From positions 1-47,407 of the forward strand of contig JASHPU010000184.1 of NCBI GenBank assembly GCA_030037885.1: a stretch of 47,407 nt of DNA, given 5' to 3'. Numbering within the stretch: position 1 is the first letter of the stretch; every line of letters begins with the position of its first letter. The stretch is from Xanthobacteraceae bacterium (GTDB taxonomy: Bacteria; Pseudomonadota; Alphaproteobacteria; Rhizobiales; Xanthobacteraceae). The notes below the pieces were generated by a model that saw only the letters and a program-made list of their open reading frames with translations, was not told the origin of the DNA and ran no database searches. Position numbers and translations under genes: made by a program. Of this stretch, positions 1 to 8,841 are shown in pieces.

Positions 1-2
1 TA

Positions 3-608
3 AATGCCGATGAAGATCAGCGCCACCATGGCGGCGCCGGCGCCGTTCTTATGGGTGAAAAAGCCGCGCCAATCGCCGGCGAGCGCCGGTTCGGCAACGT
101 CGGTCGCCTGATGAATCGAAAGCTGCGGCATGAAGGCGACGCCGAAATAACAGGCGGCCAGAACGATGATTGCGCCGACCGTGAGCAGCCGGGCGAAATG
201 CTCGCGCCCGCAGGGCAACAGCAGCAGCATGGACGATTGAAAGATGATGAAAACGCCGAGCACCAGGCGGCGCATGCCGACGTCGGGATAAGCGGAGTGC
301 GTCGCCGAGATCGCGAACGCGGCAAGGACGAGGAGCAAAGGCAGCGTGACGATCCGCGGCACCAGCGCCGAGCGCTTGATCAGAACGAAGCCGGCGAGAG
401 CGCCGGTGAGCAGCACCATGGCGGCCTGGCCGAGGAAATCTCCGCCGGTGCCTGCCGCCAGCGATTCCGGCTCGCTCAAATCCGGGAACGGCGAAACCGT
501 GAACCACGTCAGCAGGAACGTGGCCAAGAACAGAAAATTGCGAACCAGGCGCTCGCCGCCGGTGACGCCCGGCAATGCCGCATGCACGGGGGGCGAGAGC
601 GTCGTCAC
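3..608 (-). CDS. ExoQ/O-antigen ligase-like polysaccharide polymerase (5' part, cut by window start)
   Basis: An open frame starts at a GTG at 608 and runs off the left edge, giving 202 codons with no stop. An AAAGAG ribosome-binding sequence lies about 9 bases upstream. The product begins MTTLSPPVHAALPG and has several hydrophobic segments (around residues 25-40, 65-82, 90-105, 120-137 and 145-163). It then carries the motif DWRGFFTHKNGAG near residues 185-197. A W-x-G-x-F-x-HKN-x-x-G motif is typical of inner-membrane O-antigen ligase/Wzy polymerases of the ExoQ type, which join polysaccharide repeat units on the periplasmic side. It is the last visible gene of the minus-strand polysaccharide locus. 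The family call rests on this motif and topology, and the C-terminal catalytic loop is outside the window. Confidence 0.72.
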   Translation of the reverse strand, partial: MTTLSPPVHAALPGVTGGERLVRNFLFLATFLLTWFTVSPFPDLSEPESLAAGTGGDFLGQAAMVLLTGALAGFVLIKRSALVPRIVTLPLLLVLAAFAISATHSAYPDVGMRRLVLGVFIIFQSSMLLLLPCGREHFARLLTVGAIIVLAACYFGVAFMPQLSIHQATDVAEPALAGDWRGFFTHKNGAGAAMVALIFIGI

Positions 609-768
609 GGCACGGGCTCTTTGGTTGCGATCGCGACGGTCATCAAAGCCATGCGCCGTATTCGATCAGGCCGCGCGCGTCGTTCGCCGGTCATAGCGGC
701 CGCGAATCGCATCTGATTTGCGCCGCAAGGCGTCACCAGATTGTTAAAGCCGATGCCGCGCATCCGGC

Positions 769-1812
769 TCATGCCACGGCTGCGCGGTCGGCGCGTGCGG
801 CGGCGTCGTGGATGATTGTGCTGTCGATCCAGGCGGCCGGCTCGACGCGCCGGCTTGCCAGCCCGGGCCAGAGCCCGGCCGCGTAAACGTTCCAGGCCGT
901 CACCGAATAGAGGCCGAGGTGGACCGAGCGGCATTTTAACGACATGACCGCAAACGGCAGCAGGCCGAGCAGCAGCGCTGCGGCGACGCCGCCGACCGAC
1001 GTACCGACAACAAACGGCGCGGCAATCAGCGCCAGCCACCAGACGTGCACGGCGGAAAGCAGACATAATTCGCGCCGCATCTTGCGCAGCGCCAGCCAAA
1101 AACAGCTGCGGCCGAAGGTCGCCCGCACCACTTCGCCGGTGCCGAACGCAATCCCGGTCGCCCAGCGCCGGCGCAGCAACGCATAGGCGTTGCCGCTGTG
1201 GCCGTAATGATCGATGGCGGGGACGTCGATCCTCGCCAGCTTCCAGCCCAGCGCGCGCAGCCGCGCGCCGAGCTCGAGCTCTTCGCGGCTGTGCAGGTTG
1301 CGGTCGCCGAAATGGCCGGCGGCCACGATCGCCTCGCGGCGGTAAACGCCGCCGCAGTCGAGGTGGTCCACCGGCCCCGACAGCCGATCGGCGTCGCGCG
1401 CGCTGGCGCGCTTGACGTATTCGAGATTGCCGGCCTCGCGCTCGACGATGATGCCGCCGACGCCGGCGCAGCTTTCATTGTCTTGCAAAAAACGGATCGC
1501 GGCGGCGAGGAATTCTTGGTGCAGCCGCATGTCGCCGTCGATCAGGCAGATGAAACGGCCGCGGCTGTATTGATAGCCGAGTTGCACGCCGACACCGCAG
1601 GAACGCGCGGCGACGTCGTTCAACCGCACGATCTTGATCGGATAGCGCGCGGCGATCTCGACGGTCCGGTCGGTCGAGGCGCTGTCGGCGAGGATCACCT
1701 CGCCGTCAATGTCTGCAAGCGCCGCCAGCGCGCTCTCGATCGCACCGGCGATGTGGCGCTCCTCGTCGAGCGCCTTGATGACGATGCTGACGTCCGGACG
1801 CGTGCTGACCAT
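769..1812 (-). CDS. Family 2 glycosyltransferase, membrane-anchored
   Basis: A 347-residue protein if translation starts at the ATG at 1812; an in-frame start 39 bases upstream only adds a non-conserved leader. The N-terminal GT-A fold begins DVSIVIKALDEERHIAGAIES. A nucleotide-binding D-x-D lies in LIDGDM (residues 90-95), and an acidic EELELGARLRALGW segment sits near 177-190. The C-terminal third (about 255-315) is hydrophobic and probably anchors it in the inner membrane. It should transfer a sugar from a nucleotide donor to a growing polysaccharide; donor and acceptor cannot be told. It is clearly paralogous to the gene at 3305-4375, with near-identical motifs such as GEVILAD.ASTDRTVEIA and RYPIKIVRLND. 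About 180 bases separate it from the GH5 gene upstream. Confidence 0.88.
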   Translation of the reverse strand: MVSTRPDVSIVIKALDEERHIAGAIESALAALADIDGEVILADSASTDRTVEIAARYPIKIVRLNDVAARSCGVGVQLGYQYSRGRFICLIDGDMRLHQEFLAAAIRFLQDNESCAGVGGIIVEREAGNLEYVKRASARDADRLSGPVDHLDCGGVYRREAIVAAGHFGDRNLHSREELELGARLRALGWKLARIDVPAIDHYGHSGNAYALLRRRWATGIAFGTGEVVRATFGRSCFWLALRKMRRELCLLSAVHVWWLALIAAPFVVGTSVGGVAAALLLGLLPFAVMSLKCRSVHLGLYSVTAWNVYAAGLWPGLASRRVEPAAWIDSTIIHDAAARADRAAVA

Positions 1813-1992
1813 GGTGCCGCAACCAAATAGAACAATGCCGACTTGGCCCACGATGGTCGAAGTCGATGAGAAAAAGTCAAACCACGGGCGTCACCGGCGG
1901 CCGTGCCGCTGACGCCTCTGACGCGGTCGTTGCGGGTTTTAGCAAGCGCGCCGACGGAGCGGCTGACTTACCGCGGTTAACGCTAACGCCGA

Positions 1993-3279
1993 TCAGGGCA
2001 TTGGCGGTGCGGCATGAATCTCGCGCCCGGTGTCCACTTTGCTTGCGCCCGCATTCAGCCGCAGCGCCGCGGCAATATAAGGCTGGATTTCGTCCTCGGT
2101 ATCGCTGCGTGCCAATCCAAAGCCGCCGGCGCTGCGATAGGCCCAGACCGCCCAGCCGAAGCCGTTGGCCTCCGCCGCGAGGCTCACGTCGTGGAACCAC
2201 TGCATGCGTTCGCGGGCGCGCGCGCCGGCGAACTGCAGCGCGGTTTGTCGGGCGCCGAATTCGCCGAGCATGACGCGATCGGGCGGGATGCCTTGCGACC
2301 GCGCCCAATCGGCGATCCGAGCGAAGGACTTCGTTATGGTGCCGGCGTCGAACCCGGAAGCGCGATAACTTTCCAGCCGCACCTGCGCATCCTGGTACGC
2401 CAGCGCTCGCTCCGGCGCGGAGAGGTTTGCGGCGGCAATGATCGCATTGGTCGCCGTCAAACTGTCGTCGAGCGGACGGGCGCGGGCCGGATATGGAACG
2501 TCGGCCAAATAGCGGGCGGCATTCCAAGCCGCGCCCTGATGGGTGAACTGATACGGGTCGTAATAGTGGAACGCATAACGCACGGCGGCGTCGGCAGCGA
2601 ACGGCGTTGTTTTCATTTTCATCAGCGCGGCCGCCGATGCTTCGTTGCCGCCTTCCAAAATCAACAGAAGGTCAGACGAGCCGGCGCGGGCCGCCGCGTA
2701 GGCGGCTTCGAGCATCGGCTGCCACGAGCCGGGTGCTATCGGCGGCTCATTCATCGGTTCGAGCGCGACGCGCTCGGAATGCAGTTGGCCAAGCAGCGCA
2801 GCCGTGTCGCGAAGGAGCTGCAGATAGGACTGAAATAGCGGTGTCTGCAGTCCGGCCGTGAGCGCCGACGCGGTATAGTCCGGCTGCATGTCGCTCGGGT
2901 GAAAATCGACGATCACGCCGAGCTTCGATGCCAGAATGAGCTTCACGCGCTCGGCGAGCACGCGGTCGACCGCGGCGCGGCGCTTACCTTGAAACTGCAG
3001 GAACGGGCCGGGATCGACGGCCAAGCGGACGAAATCGAAGCCGGTGCGCCGCAACGTTTGCAGTTCGTCGGACGTCAGCGCGTAAGACGGTCCGGCGAAT
3101 GGCGGGAACGTAAAGGCCTTTGTCGCGTCGGGCTCGACCGCCGCCCATGCGGTGGCGGTGATGGCGATGCCGCGGTCGAATCGCGAACCCGGTTCCGCAG
3201 CCGCGGCCGGCGGCGCGGCAGCCGCGCGCGAGGTCGCGGCGGCCAGCGCCAGAAGCGCAACCCACATGACTCTCTTCAT
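1993..3279 (-). CDS. Secreted glycoside hydrolase family 5 (cellulase-like) protein
   Basis: A 428-residue protein with an N-terminal signal peptide (MKRVMWVALLALAAATSRA, then a low-complexity Ala/Pro run), so it should be exported to the periplasm or beyond. The TIM-barrel landmarks of GH5 are present. The acid/base Glu is E178 in EPMNEP, an aromatic substrate-site segment HYYDPYQF lies at 238-245, and the nucleophile Glu is E340 in MLGEFG. GH5 enzymes cleave beta-linked glucans and mannans. Lying between two glycosyltransferases and 25 bases from the upstream one, it probably trims, edits or releases the polysaccharide made by this locus, as glycanases do in other exopolysaccharide operons. 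The exact linkage is not predictable from sequence alone. Confidence 0.88.
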   Translation of the reverse strand: MKRVMWVALLALAAATSRAAAAPPAAAAEPGSRFDRGIAITATAWAAVEPDATKAFTFPPFAGPSYALTSDELQTLRRTGFDFVRLAVDPGPFLQFQGKRRAAVDRVLAERVKLILASKLGVIVDFHPSDMQPDYTASALTAGLQTPLFQSYLQLLRDTAALLGQLHSERVALEPMNEPPIAPGSWQPMLEAAYAAARAGSSDLLLILEGGNEASAAALMKMKTTPFAADAAVRYAFHYYDPYQFTHQGAAWNAARYLADVPYPARARPLDDSLTATNAIIAAANLSAPERALAYQDAQVRLESYRASGFDAGTITKSFARIADWARSQGIPPDRVMLGEFGARQTALQFAGARARERMQWFHDVSLAAEANGFGWAVWAYRSAGGFGLARSDTEDEIQPYIAAALRLNAGASKVDTGREIHAAPPMP

Positions 3280-3304
3280 GGGCCGTCCACCGATCTGAAT
3301 TCCA

Positions 3305-4375
3305 CTACGGACTTATGCGTGCGAGCCCAAGTGCGCTATTCAAGCCGCGCTGCGCGCTTTGGCCGAGCGGATCCTTGACGACGGTACTTGCCATCCATGC
3401 GGCGGGCGGCTTGCGCGGCCGCAAGAAGCCCGGGAGGAAGCACAGCGCTTGCGTGTTCCACGCCATGACGGAGTAGAGGCCGTGACGCAGCGAACGCCAG
3501 CGCCACGACATGACGGCGAACGGGAAAGCGAACAGCGCCGTGATCGCGACCGCCGCGTCGAAGCCGCGCAGGACGGCCGCGGCGGCGGCGATGGCGGCCC
3601 ACCATAGCGCGACCAGGACGCAAAACCGCGAGTTCCTGTCATCACGCACGACCAAGCCGAAATGGGGTTGCCCGAGCGACGCTCTGATGATCTCGCCGGG
3701 GCCGCAAGCATTGCGCGTCTTCATTCGCCGCAGCAGCAAAGCGTACGAATTGTCGACGCCGCAATAATGCTCGACCGCGACGCGCTCGATCTTGGCCAGG
3801 GTCCAGCCGCTGGCGCGCAACCGCGCCGCCAATTCCAATTCCTCGGCGCCATGCAGGTTGCGGTCGGTCGAGTAGCGGACGGCGTCGACGGCGGCGCGGC
3901 GGTAGAGACCGCAGCCGCCCAGACGCGTCACCACGCCAGGCCCGCGATCCGGATCGAAGCGGCGCATGCGCTGGTCATATTCCAGACCGCCGGCGTCGCG
4001 GTAGATCATGCCGCCGCCGACGCCGCCCATGGTCGGGTGATCGCGAAGGCAGCGGATGCCGGCCGCGAGAAAATCGCCTTGCAGCCGCATGTCGCCATCC
4101 ATCAGGAAGAGAAATTCACCTCTGCTGTATTGAAAGCCCAATTGCGCGCCGGCGCCGCAGGAGCGGTCGGTCGGGTCGTTCAGGCGCACGATCTTGATCG
4201 GATAGCGTTGGGCGATTTCGACGGTCCTATCGGTCGATGCGCCGTCGGCCAGAATCACTTCGCCGTCGATTTCGGCCAGCGCCGCAAGCGCGCTCTCGAT
4301 GGCGCCGGCGATATGGCGTTCCTCGTTGAACGCCTTGATGATGATGCTGACGGTCGGTCGCTTGCCGTCCGACAT
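3305..4375 (-). CDS. Family 2 glycosyltransferase, membrane-anchored (paralogue of 769-1812)
   Basis: A 356-residue GT2 protein beginning MSDGKRPTVSIIIKAFNEER. It has the GT-A nucleotide-sugar fold, the D-x-D in FLMDGDM (residues 90-96), an acidic EELELAARLRASGW segment and a hydrophobic C-terminal region. It shares long stretches with the GT2 at 769-1812, so the pair arose by duplication, but the central acceptor region differs (GGMIYRDAGGLEYDQR against GIIVEREAGNLEYVKR). The start lies 21 bases after the stop of the deacetylase gene, so the genes are probably co-transcribed. It probably adds a sugar during repeat-unit assembly at the cytoplasmic face of the membrane. Confidence 0.88.
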   Translation of the reverse strand: MSDGKRPTVSIIIKAFNEERHIAGAIESALAALAEIDGEVILADGASTDRTVEIAQRYPIKIVRLNDPTDRSCGAGAQLGFQYSRGEFLFLMDGDMRLQGDFLAAGIRCLRDHPTMGGVGGGMIYRDAGGLEYDQRMRRFDPDRGPGVVTRLGGCGLYRRAAVDAVRYSTDRNLHGAEELELAARLRASGWTLAKIERVAVEHYCGVDNSYALLLRRMKTRNACGPGEIIRASLGQPHFGLVVRDDRNSRFCVLVALWWAAIAAAAAVLRGFDAAVAITALFAFPFAVMSWRWRSLRHGLYSVMAWNTQALCFLPGFLRPRKPPAAWMASTVVKDPLGQSAQRGLNSALGLARISP

Positions 4376-4396
4376 GGTCTGCCCCGCGGCTCGTTC

Positions 4397-5446
4397 TCAC
4401 ATGGCGACGACGGGATGGCCGAGCCGCGAGTTGAATGCGCGGCTCAGGCCGTTGAGCTTGCAGTGCAGCGTCGATGGGTTCTCGTCACGCGTCAGGCAGA
4501 TGCGCGGCAGCGCGTACAGATGGCGGCGATGTTCGGCGAACAGCATCCCCGGCCGTGTCGTGACGGCGGTACGAAAGCCGAGGGTGCGGCAAATTTCCGC
4601 TTCGCGCTCGCCGCATGCGCCGGAATGGCCGAACGGATAGGCATTGTGATTGACCGGCCTGCCGGTGATCTGTTCCAGGAAGGCGCGATTCTGCGCCATC
4701 TCCCAGCGCGCCGTTGCGGGCGTCGTGCGGGCGAGATTTGGATGCGTCGTGGTGTGGCCGCCGATGGTGACCAGGGGATGCGCCGCGAGAATGCGTAGCT
4801 GTTGCTCGCTGAGCGCCTCGTTGTCGACCAGCGCCCGGATTTGAATCCCCGCGGCAGCAAGCGTCGCGCGGATCGGCGGCAACAGATCGAAGTTCTTGTG
4901 GACCGCGGCCTCGATCGCCGCATAGGCGCGCTGTTTGCTCGACGCATCGGCGCAATGGAAGCGCCCGAGCCCCGGGATCACGACGGCGTCGTGCGACCGA
5001 ATCAGTGCGGCAAGGCCGAACCACCAGGCATCGATCTCGCGGGTGATCATGCCGGTGGAAACATAGACCGTGAAAGGCGCCGCGAACTTCTCCATGACCG
5101 GCAGCGCCCTGGTCAGATTGTCGGCAAAGCCGTCGTCGAAGGTGAAGGTGACGAACGGGCGCCCAATGGGCGTGCTCAGCCGTTCGATCGCCTCGTCGAA
5201 AGCGACCAGGTCGAGCCGCTGTTGGCGCAGCCGGCGTAGAATCCATTCGAGCTTTCCGACCGGGCAACGCAGCGTATGGTCCGGATGAAAATCGTCGTCG
5301 CCGACGATGCTGTGCAGCGCGAAGATCGAGCCGCGCCCGCGGTAGCGAGCCGCCAGCGCGCCGCTCAATCCGGAGAAGTGCGCCGCGGTGTAGACTGCGC
5401 TTTTGATGGCCTCTGGTAGCGACACGGGACCGTCCCGCTGTTGCAA
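4397..5446 (-). CDS. Polysaccharide deacetylase (NodB homology domain)
   Basis: A 349-residue carbohydrate esterase family 4 protein. The catalytic and metal-binding motif is TFTFDDGFADN (about 100-110), the histidine motif is GGHTTTHPNL (about 229-238), and AYPFGHSG at 269-276 fits the third conserved motif. The family removes N- or O-acetyl groups from sugars using a divalent metal. No classical signal peptide is obvious, so it may act on the cytoplasmic face or on a lipid-linked intermediate. It is first in a tight run with the GT2 and GH5 genes, which suggests deacetylation of the exopolysaccharide. About 324 bases, mostly a repeat, separate it from the Wzz-like gene upstream. Confidence 0.88.
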   Translation of the reverse strand: MQQRDGPVSLPEAIKSAVYTAAHFSGLSGALAARYRGRGSIFALHSIVGDDDFHPDHTLRCPVGKLEWILRRLRQQRLDLVAFDEAIERLSTPIGRPFVTFTFDDGFADNLTRALPVMEKFAAPFTVYVSTGMITREIDAWWFGLAALIRSHDAVVIPGLGRFHCADASSKQRAYAAIEAAVHKNFDLLPPIRATLAAAGIQIRALVDNEALSEQQLRILAAHPLVTIGGHTTTHPNLARTTPATARWEMAQNRAFLEQITGRPVNHNAYPFGHSGACGEREAEICRTLGFRTAVTTRPGMLFAEHRRHLYALPRICLTRDENPSTLHCKLNGLSRAFNSRLGHPVVAM

Positions 5447-5591
5447 TTCATTGACGCGGCGCCGGTTTGCGAGTCCGCCGCCACGGTCTCATCAATAGTC
5501 AATGACAGGCCGGGACGCTCGGGTTGCGTCAGAGTAACCCTAACACCGCGCAACGCGGCGCAGCGGCCGGGCGCTTTCGTATCCGTCTGTG

Positions 5592-5761
5592 CTAGAGCAG
5601 ATTCCGGTCAGGTTGAACGCTCTTTCCTTCGTCATGCGCGGGCTTGACCCGCGCATCCATGCTGACTGGCCGCAAATCGAGAGCGCCGCATGGATTGCCG
5701 GGTCAAGCCCGGCAATGACGAGTAGAAAGGCGCGATTCAATTCAATCGAAATTTGCTCTGG
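5592..5761. repeat. Nested palindromic (REP-like) element filling the 5447-5770 gap
   Basis: The 324-base gap between the deacetylase and Wzz genes holds no convincing gene. Its right half is a two-level palindrome. The inner part (5629-5722) pairs GTCATGCGCGGGCTTGACC with GGTCAAGCCCGGCAATGAC in opposite orientation, each half itself a small hairpin around GGGCTTGACCC or its complement. Outside it, AGAGCAGATTCCGGTCAGG near 5594 is an imperfect inverted copy of the end CGAAATTTGCTCTG near 5747-5760. Inner sequences like this are common REP elements in Rhizobiales. The left part, 5447-5591, shows nothing I can name. Confidence 0.75.
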
Positions 5762-5770
5762 TCGCGCCGC

Positions 5771-7939
5771 TCAGGCCGCTGCGGCGTCGGTCAACACCGC
5801 GCCGCGGACTTTGCCGGCGTCAAGGCCGAGCCCCGACAGGATGGCGTCGACGGTGCCTTCGGCATCATCGGCTTTGCCGACGAGCACGATGTGATCGACC
5901 AGGCCGGCGAAAAAGCGCGCGCTCGGATCGCGGCTGACATTGGTCGCCGCGACGATCACCATATCGAAGGTCCCGGTCTGGGCGAACGCCAGCTTGACGT
6001 CTTCGTCGGTGATGCGGCGGTCGCGGCGACTGTTGGGCGAAACGAACGGAATGACGTTGAGATTGGTGTCGCGGTCGCGGATTACCGTCTCGGACAACAG
6101 CCGCCGTCCGACCGCCACGTCGACCAGCCCGGCCTCGCCGTGGTCGGCGTCGATCGCCGACAGCGCCCGCCGCTCGAGATCGGCGTCGATCAGCAGCACG
6201 CGATGCGTCGCCGCCGCCAAAGCCGCAAGCGGCAGCGCCACTGCGGCGGCATCGGTATCGTCGCCCGAAGCGACGACCATGATGCTCGGACTGCCGCGTT
6301 TGCCGGTACTGGCCTGCACCGCCTCGTAGACCTGCCGGATCGCGATAGCGACGCGCGACGTGGGATTCTGCACGGCATCGCGCCCAAAGCCTTCGCCTTG
6401 CGGCATCACGGCGAGCACCGGCACGCCGGCGGCGAGTTCGGCCGGCGCCGGCTCGGACTCCGTGTTGCGCCAGCCGGCACGCTTGCGCCGCGCCGACCCG
6501 GCGCCGGGTCGCCTCGGGCCCGGCATGCTCGTTCGCATCATGACGAAGCCGGCGCCCGCGGCGACACCGAGAAACACGGCGCCGAGCGCGATCAGTGACG
6601 ACGACGGCGGCGAACTGCGGTTCAGCGGCACGTCGGCTTTCGAGATCACCTGGATGTTCTTGGTATCGAGCCGCTCCTGCTCGCCGGTCTCACGCGCGCG
6701 GACCAAAAACGCTTCGTACACGGTACGGCTCGCCTGCACGTCGCGCTCGAGCTCGCGCAAGGTCACCATCGCGGCGTTGGTGGCGAGCGTGCTCTGCTTG
6801 AGCGCATCGACGTTGCGGGCGAGCAAATCCTCGTTCGCCTTGGCGCTGCCGTAATCGGCGCGCGCGGCGAGCGCGATGCGGTTGACTTCGTCGCCGATCA
6901 TGCGCTTGAGCCGCTCGGCCTCCGCCTGGATCTCGATCACGGCGGGATGGCGCTCGCCCAGGCTGGTGGTCTGCTCGGCTTCGCGGCGCATCACCTCGGC
7001 GTACTGGCTGCGCAACGCCGCGATGGTCTGCGACTGCACGGCTTCGGGGAACGCACCGACATCGGTCTTCGAGCGTTGCACCGCCTCGATCTGGTCGAGC
7101 CGGGCCTTCGCCGCCGCGGTGCGGGCGCGCGCCGCGGCGAGCTGGTTGTTGAGGTCGGCCAATTGCTGCTCGTTGACGAGCTGGCCGTTGGCGCCGACGA
7201 TGTTGTGGCTGGCCTTGAACGCCTGCACGCGGTCTTCGGCAGTCTCCACGCTCTGCTTCAGCTCGTTGAGCCGTCCCGTCAACGAGAGCGAGATCTGTCG
7301 CGCCGCATCGGCCCGCACCTCGGTCTGCTCGGCCAGATAGGCCTGCGCCACCGCATTGGCGAGCCGCGCCGCCTTGGCGGGCTCTTCGCTGGTGACGCTG
7401 ATGTCGACCACGTAGGTGCGTTCGGCGCGCTTGACCTGCACGCGGCGCCGGAATGCGTTGAGCGCGGCGAGCGACGGATCGGGCTTGGCCAATGCTTGGC
7501 GGCGGCCGAGCGCCGCCGCGATGCGGTCAAGCAAGGCGCGCAGCCGCGACGGGCCGCGGGTAAATTCCGGATCGTGCGCCAAGCCCTCGCCGTCGACGAC
7601 GCGGCGCAGCACGTCGTCGGAGGTGAGCACGCGCACCTGGCTGTCGACCTGTAAGAGCTGGGTGTCGCTGGTCTGGCTCGACGGCGTCGCTTCGTTGGCG
7701 ACGGCGCGCAGGTCGGTGGGCTCGATCAGAATTTCGGTGACGGCGGTGAAGCGATGCGGCGCGGCGAGCACGAACAGCACGGCGGCGAAGAGCGCCACGG
7801 CCGCGGTGGCGAGAATCGTGGTGCGGCCCTGCCAAAGCGTGGACCCGATCTTGCCGAGATCGATATCGGCGGCGGGGGCCGCAGCGACATCCGCGTTGAC
7901 GAGAACGGTTGACTTGAACTGACGCGGCGCTTCGAACAT
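5771..7939 (-). CDS. Wzz/GumC-family exopolysaccharide chain-length protein with degenerate BY-kinase domain
   Basis: A 722-residue polysaccharide co-polymerase of the inner membrane. The first transmembrane segment is at about 41-60 and the second at about 448-468. Between them is a periplasmic Wzz region with long coiled-coil stretches (about 195-415). A Pro-rich SSPPSSS just before the second segment is typical of the family. The C-terminal cytoplasmic region (about 505-715) resembles a bacterial tyrosine kinase/ParA-like ATPase and keeps the Walker A' LLIDADLERR (583-590). The P-loop itself reads ASGDDTDAAAV (557-567) with no GKS/T, the Walker B position reads FDMVIVAATN, and there is no C-terminal tyrosine cluster. 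It probably controls chain length and export without kinase activity. It is the first gene of the locus in the direction of transcription. Confidence 0.87.
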   Translation of the reverse strand: MFEAPRQFKSTVLVNADVAAAPAADIDLGKIGSTLWQGRTTILATAAVALFAAVLFVLAAPHRFTAVTEILIEPTDLRAVANEATPSSQTSDTQLLQVDSQVRVLTSDDVLRRVVDGEGLAHDPEFTRGPSRLRALLDRIAAALGRRQALAKPDPSLAALNAFRRRVQVKRAERTYVVDISVTSEEPAKAARLANAVAQAYLAEQTEVRADAARQISLSLTGRLNELKQSVETAEDRVQAFKASHNIVGANGQLVNEQQLADLNNQLAAARARTAAAKARLDQIEAVQRSKTDVGAFPEAVQSQTIAALRSQYAEVMRREAEQTTSLGERHPAVIEIQAEAERLKRMIGDEVNRIALAARADYGSAKANEDLLARNVDALKQSTLATNAAMVTLRELERDVQASRTVYEAFLVRARETGEQERLDTKNIQVISKADVPLNRSSPPSSSLIALGAVFLGVAAGAGFVMMRTSMPGPRRPGAGSARRKRAGWRNTESEPAPAELAAGVPVLAVMPQGEGFGRDAVQNPTSRVAIAIRQVYEAVQASTGKRGSPSIMVVASGDDTDAAAVALPLAALAAATHRVLLIDADLERRALSAIDADHGEAGLVDVAVGRRLLSETVIRDRDTNLNVIPFVSPNSRRDRRITDEDVKLAFAQTGTFDMVIVAATNVSRDPSARFFAGLVDHIVLVGKADDAEGTVDAILSGLGLDAGKVRGAVLTDAAAA

Positions 7940-8117
7940 CGAACACTCGACAATGGCTCAGCGAGCCGCGCGGAACACAATGCCGGCTCTTGTGCTGGCT
8001 GCCGCAAGCCCGCACGCGCAGTGAACGCGCATACGTTTCGGCAGTCCAGCGCTGATCGCGACTGTCGCAAGTTCATAGATCATTAAAGTTAATGCGCGGT
8101 GTATGCGGCGTAAGCCG

Positions 8118-8435
8118 TCACCTGCGGAACAGGCGAAACAAAGCCGTCAAAACGATCGCCACCACAAGGACTGGAATCCAGATCAGCACTGCGCCCAACA
8201 CCGCGATCATCACGATGGCGATGATGGCGGCAATGGCCAGCAGCAAGAGCGCGATCCCGAACGGCCCGATGCGCCCGACATAGACCCGATGGGTGCCGCG
8301 GACGTTTTCGAAGCCGCTGCCGCGCCAAGGGTTGTCAGGCGTGCGGCGCCAATTCGCCTGGCCGCGGTCGCCATCGGGCGGAATGATCTCGGGTTCTACG
8401 CGCGGCCGTTCCGGCCGGTTCGGGTCATAAGCCAT
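8118..8435 (-). CDS. Small membrane protein of unknown function
   Basis: A 105-residue protein. The N-terminal half is hydrophilic and rich in Pro and Arg (MAYDPNRPERPRVEPEIIPP). The second half has two closely spaced hydrophobic segments (about 58-78 and 80-99), and it ends in the basic tail RLFRR. This suggests a hairpin inner-membrane protein with a cytoplasmic N-terminus. I do not recognise a named family. It lies alone between the Wzz-like gene and another small gene, all on the minus strand. The 178 bases between it and the Wzz gene show no further gene. Confidence 0.65.
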   Translation of the reverse strand: MAYDPNRPERPRVEPEIIPPDGDRGQANWRRTPDNPWRGSGFENVRGTHRVYVGRIGPFGIALLLLAIAAIIAIVMIAVLGAVLIWIPVLVVAIVLTALFRLFRR

Positions 8436-8521
8436 GAGCTGAGTATTTCCGTACTCTTGTTCATATTAGGGCTGGGGGCGGCGATCACAAGCGGCCCATT
8501 CGCGGGCGGCGCCTGGACGCA

Positions 8522-8776
8522 TCACCGCGCCTGCGTCCGCTCGTGATGGTCGTGCAGGAACTTGGCCAATTGCTCGCGCAAGCTCTCGTCGCGCTCGCTC
8601 TGATGGCCGAGCAGCACGGCGCGCTCGAACAGCGTCTGCTGCAACTCCGCCGGCAGGTCGCTCCACAGGTCGGCGGCCGCCGCGCCGAGCGCGAGAAAAT
8701 ACCGCGCAGTGTTTTCGTAAGTATTTGCTGACGGCATCGGCATGGCGAACCCCGCGGCATTATTGAGCGGCATCAT
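8522..8776 (-). CDS. Small hypothetical protein
   Basis: An 84-residue protein starting at the ATG at 8776 (MMPLNNAAGFAMPMPS). A longer reading from a GTG at 8833 is possible but its leader looks like non-coding sequence. It is mostly helical and soluble (FLALGAAAADLWSDLPAELQQTLFERAVLLGHQ), with a charged His/Arg-rich end. No catalytic motif is visible and I do not recognise the family. A perfect palindrome with 6-base arms, GACCGT-G-ACGGTC read on the + strand, lies at 8788-8800, just upstream of the start. It could be an operator. The gene is about 65 bases downstream of the NiCoT stop on the same strand. Confidence 0.55.
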   Translation of the reverse strand: MMPLNNAAGFAMPMPSANTYENTARYFLALGAAAADLWSDLPAELQQTLFERAVLLGHQSERDESLREQLAKFLHDHHERTQAR

Positions 8777-8841
8777 TGACGTGGACCGACCGTGACGGTC
8801 CGGGCAAGAACCTGACGATAACGCCGGCGCCACAGCGCGGT

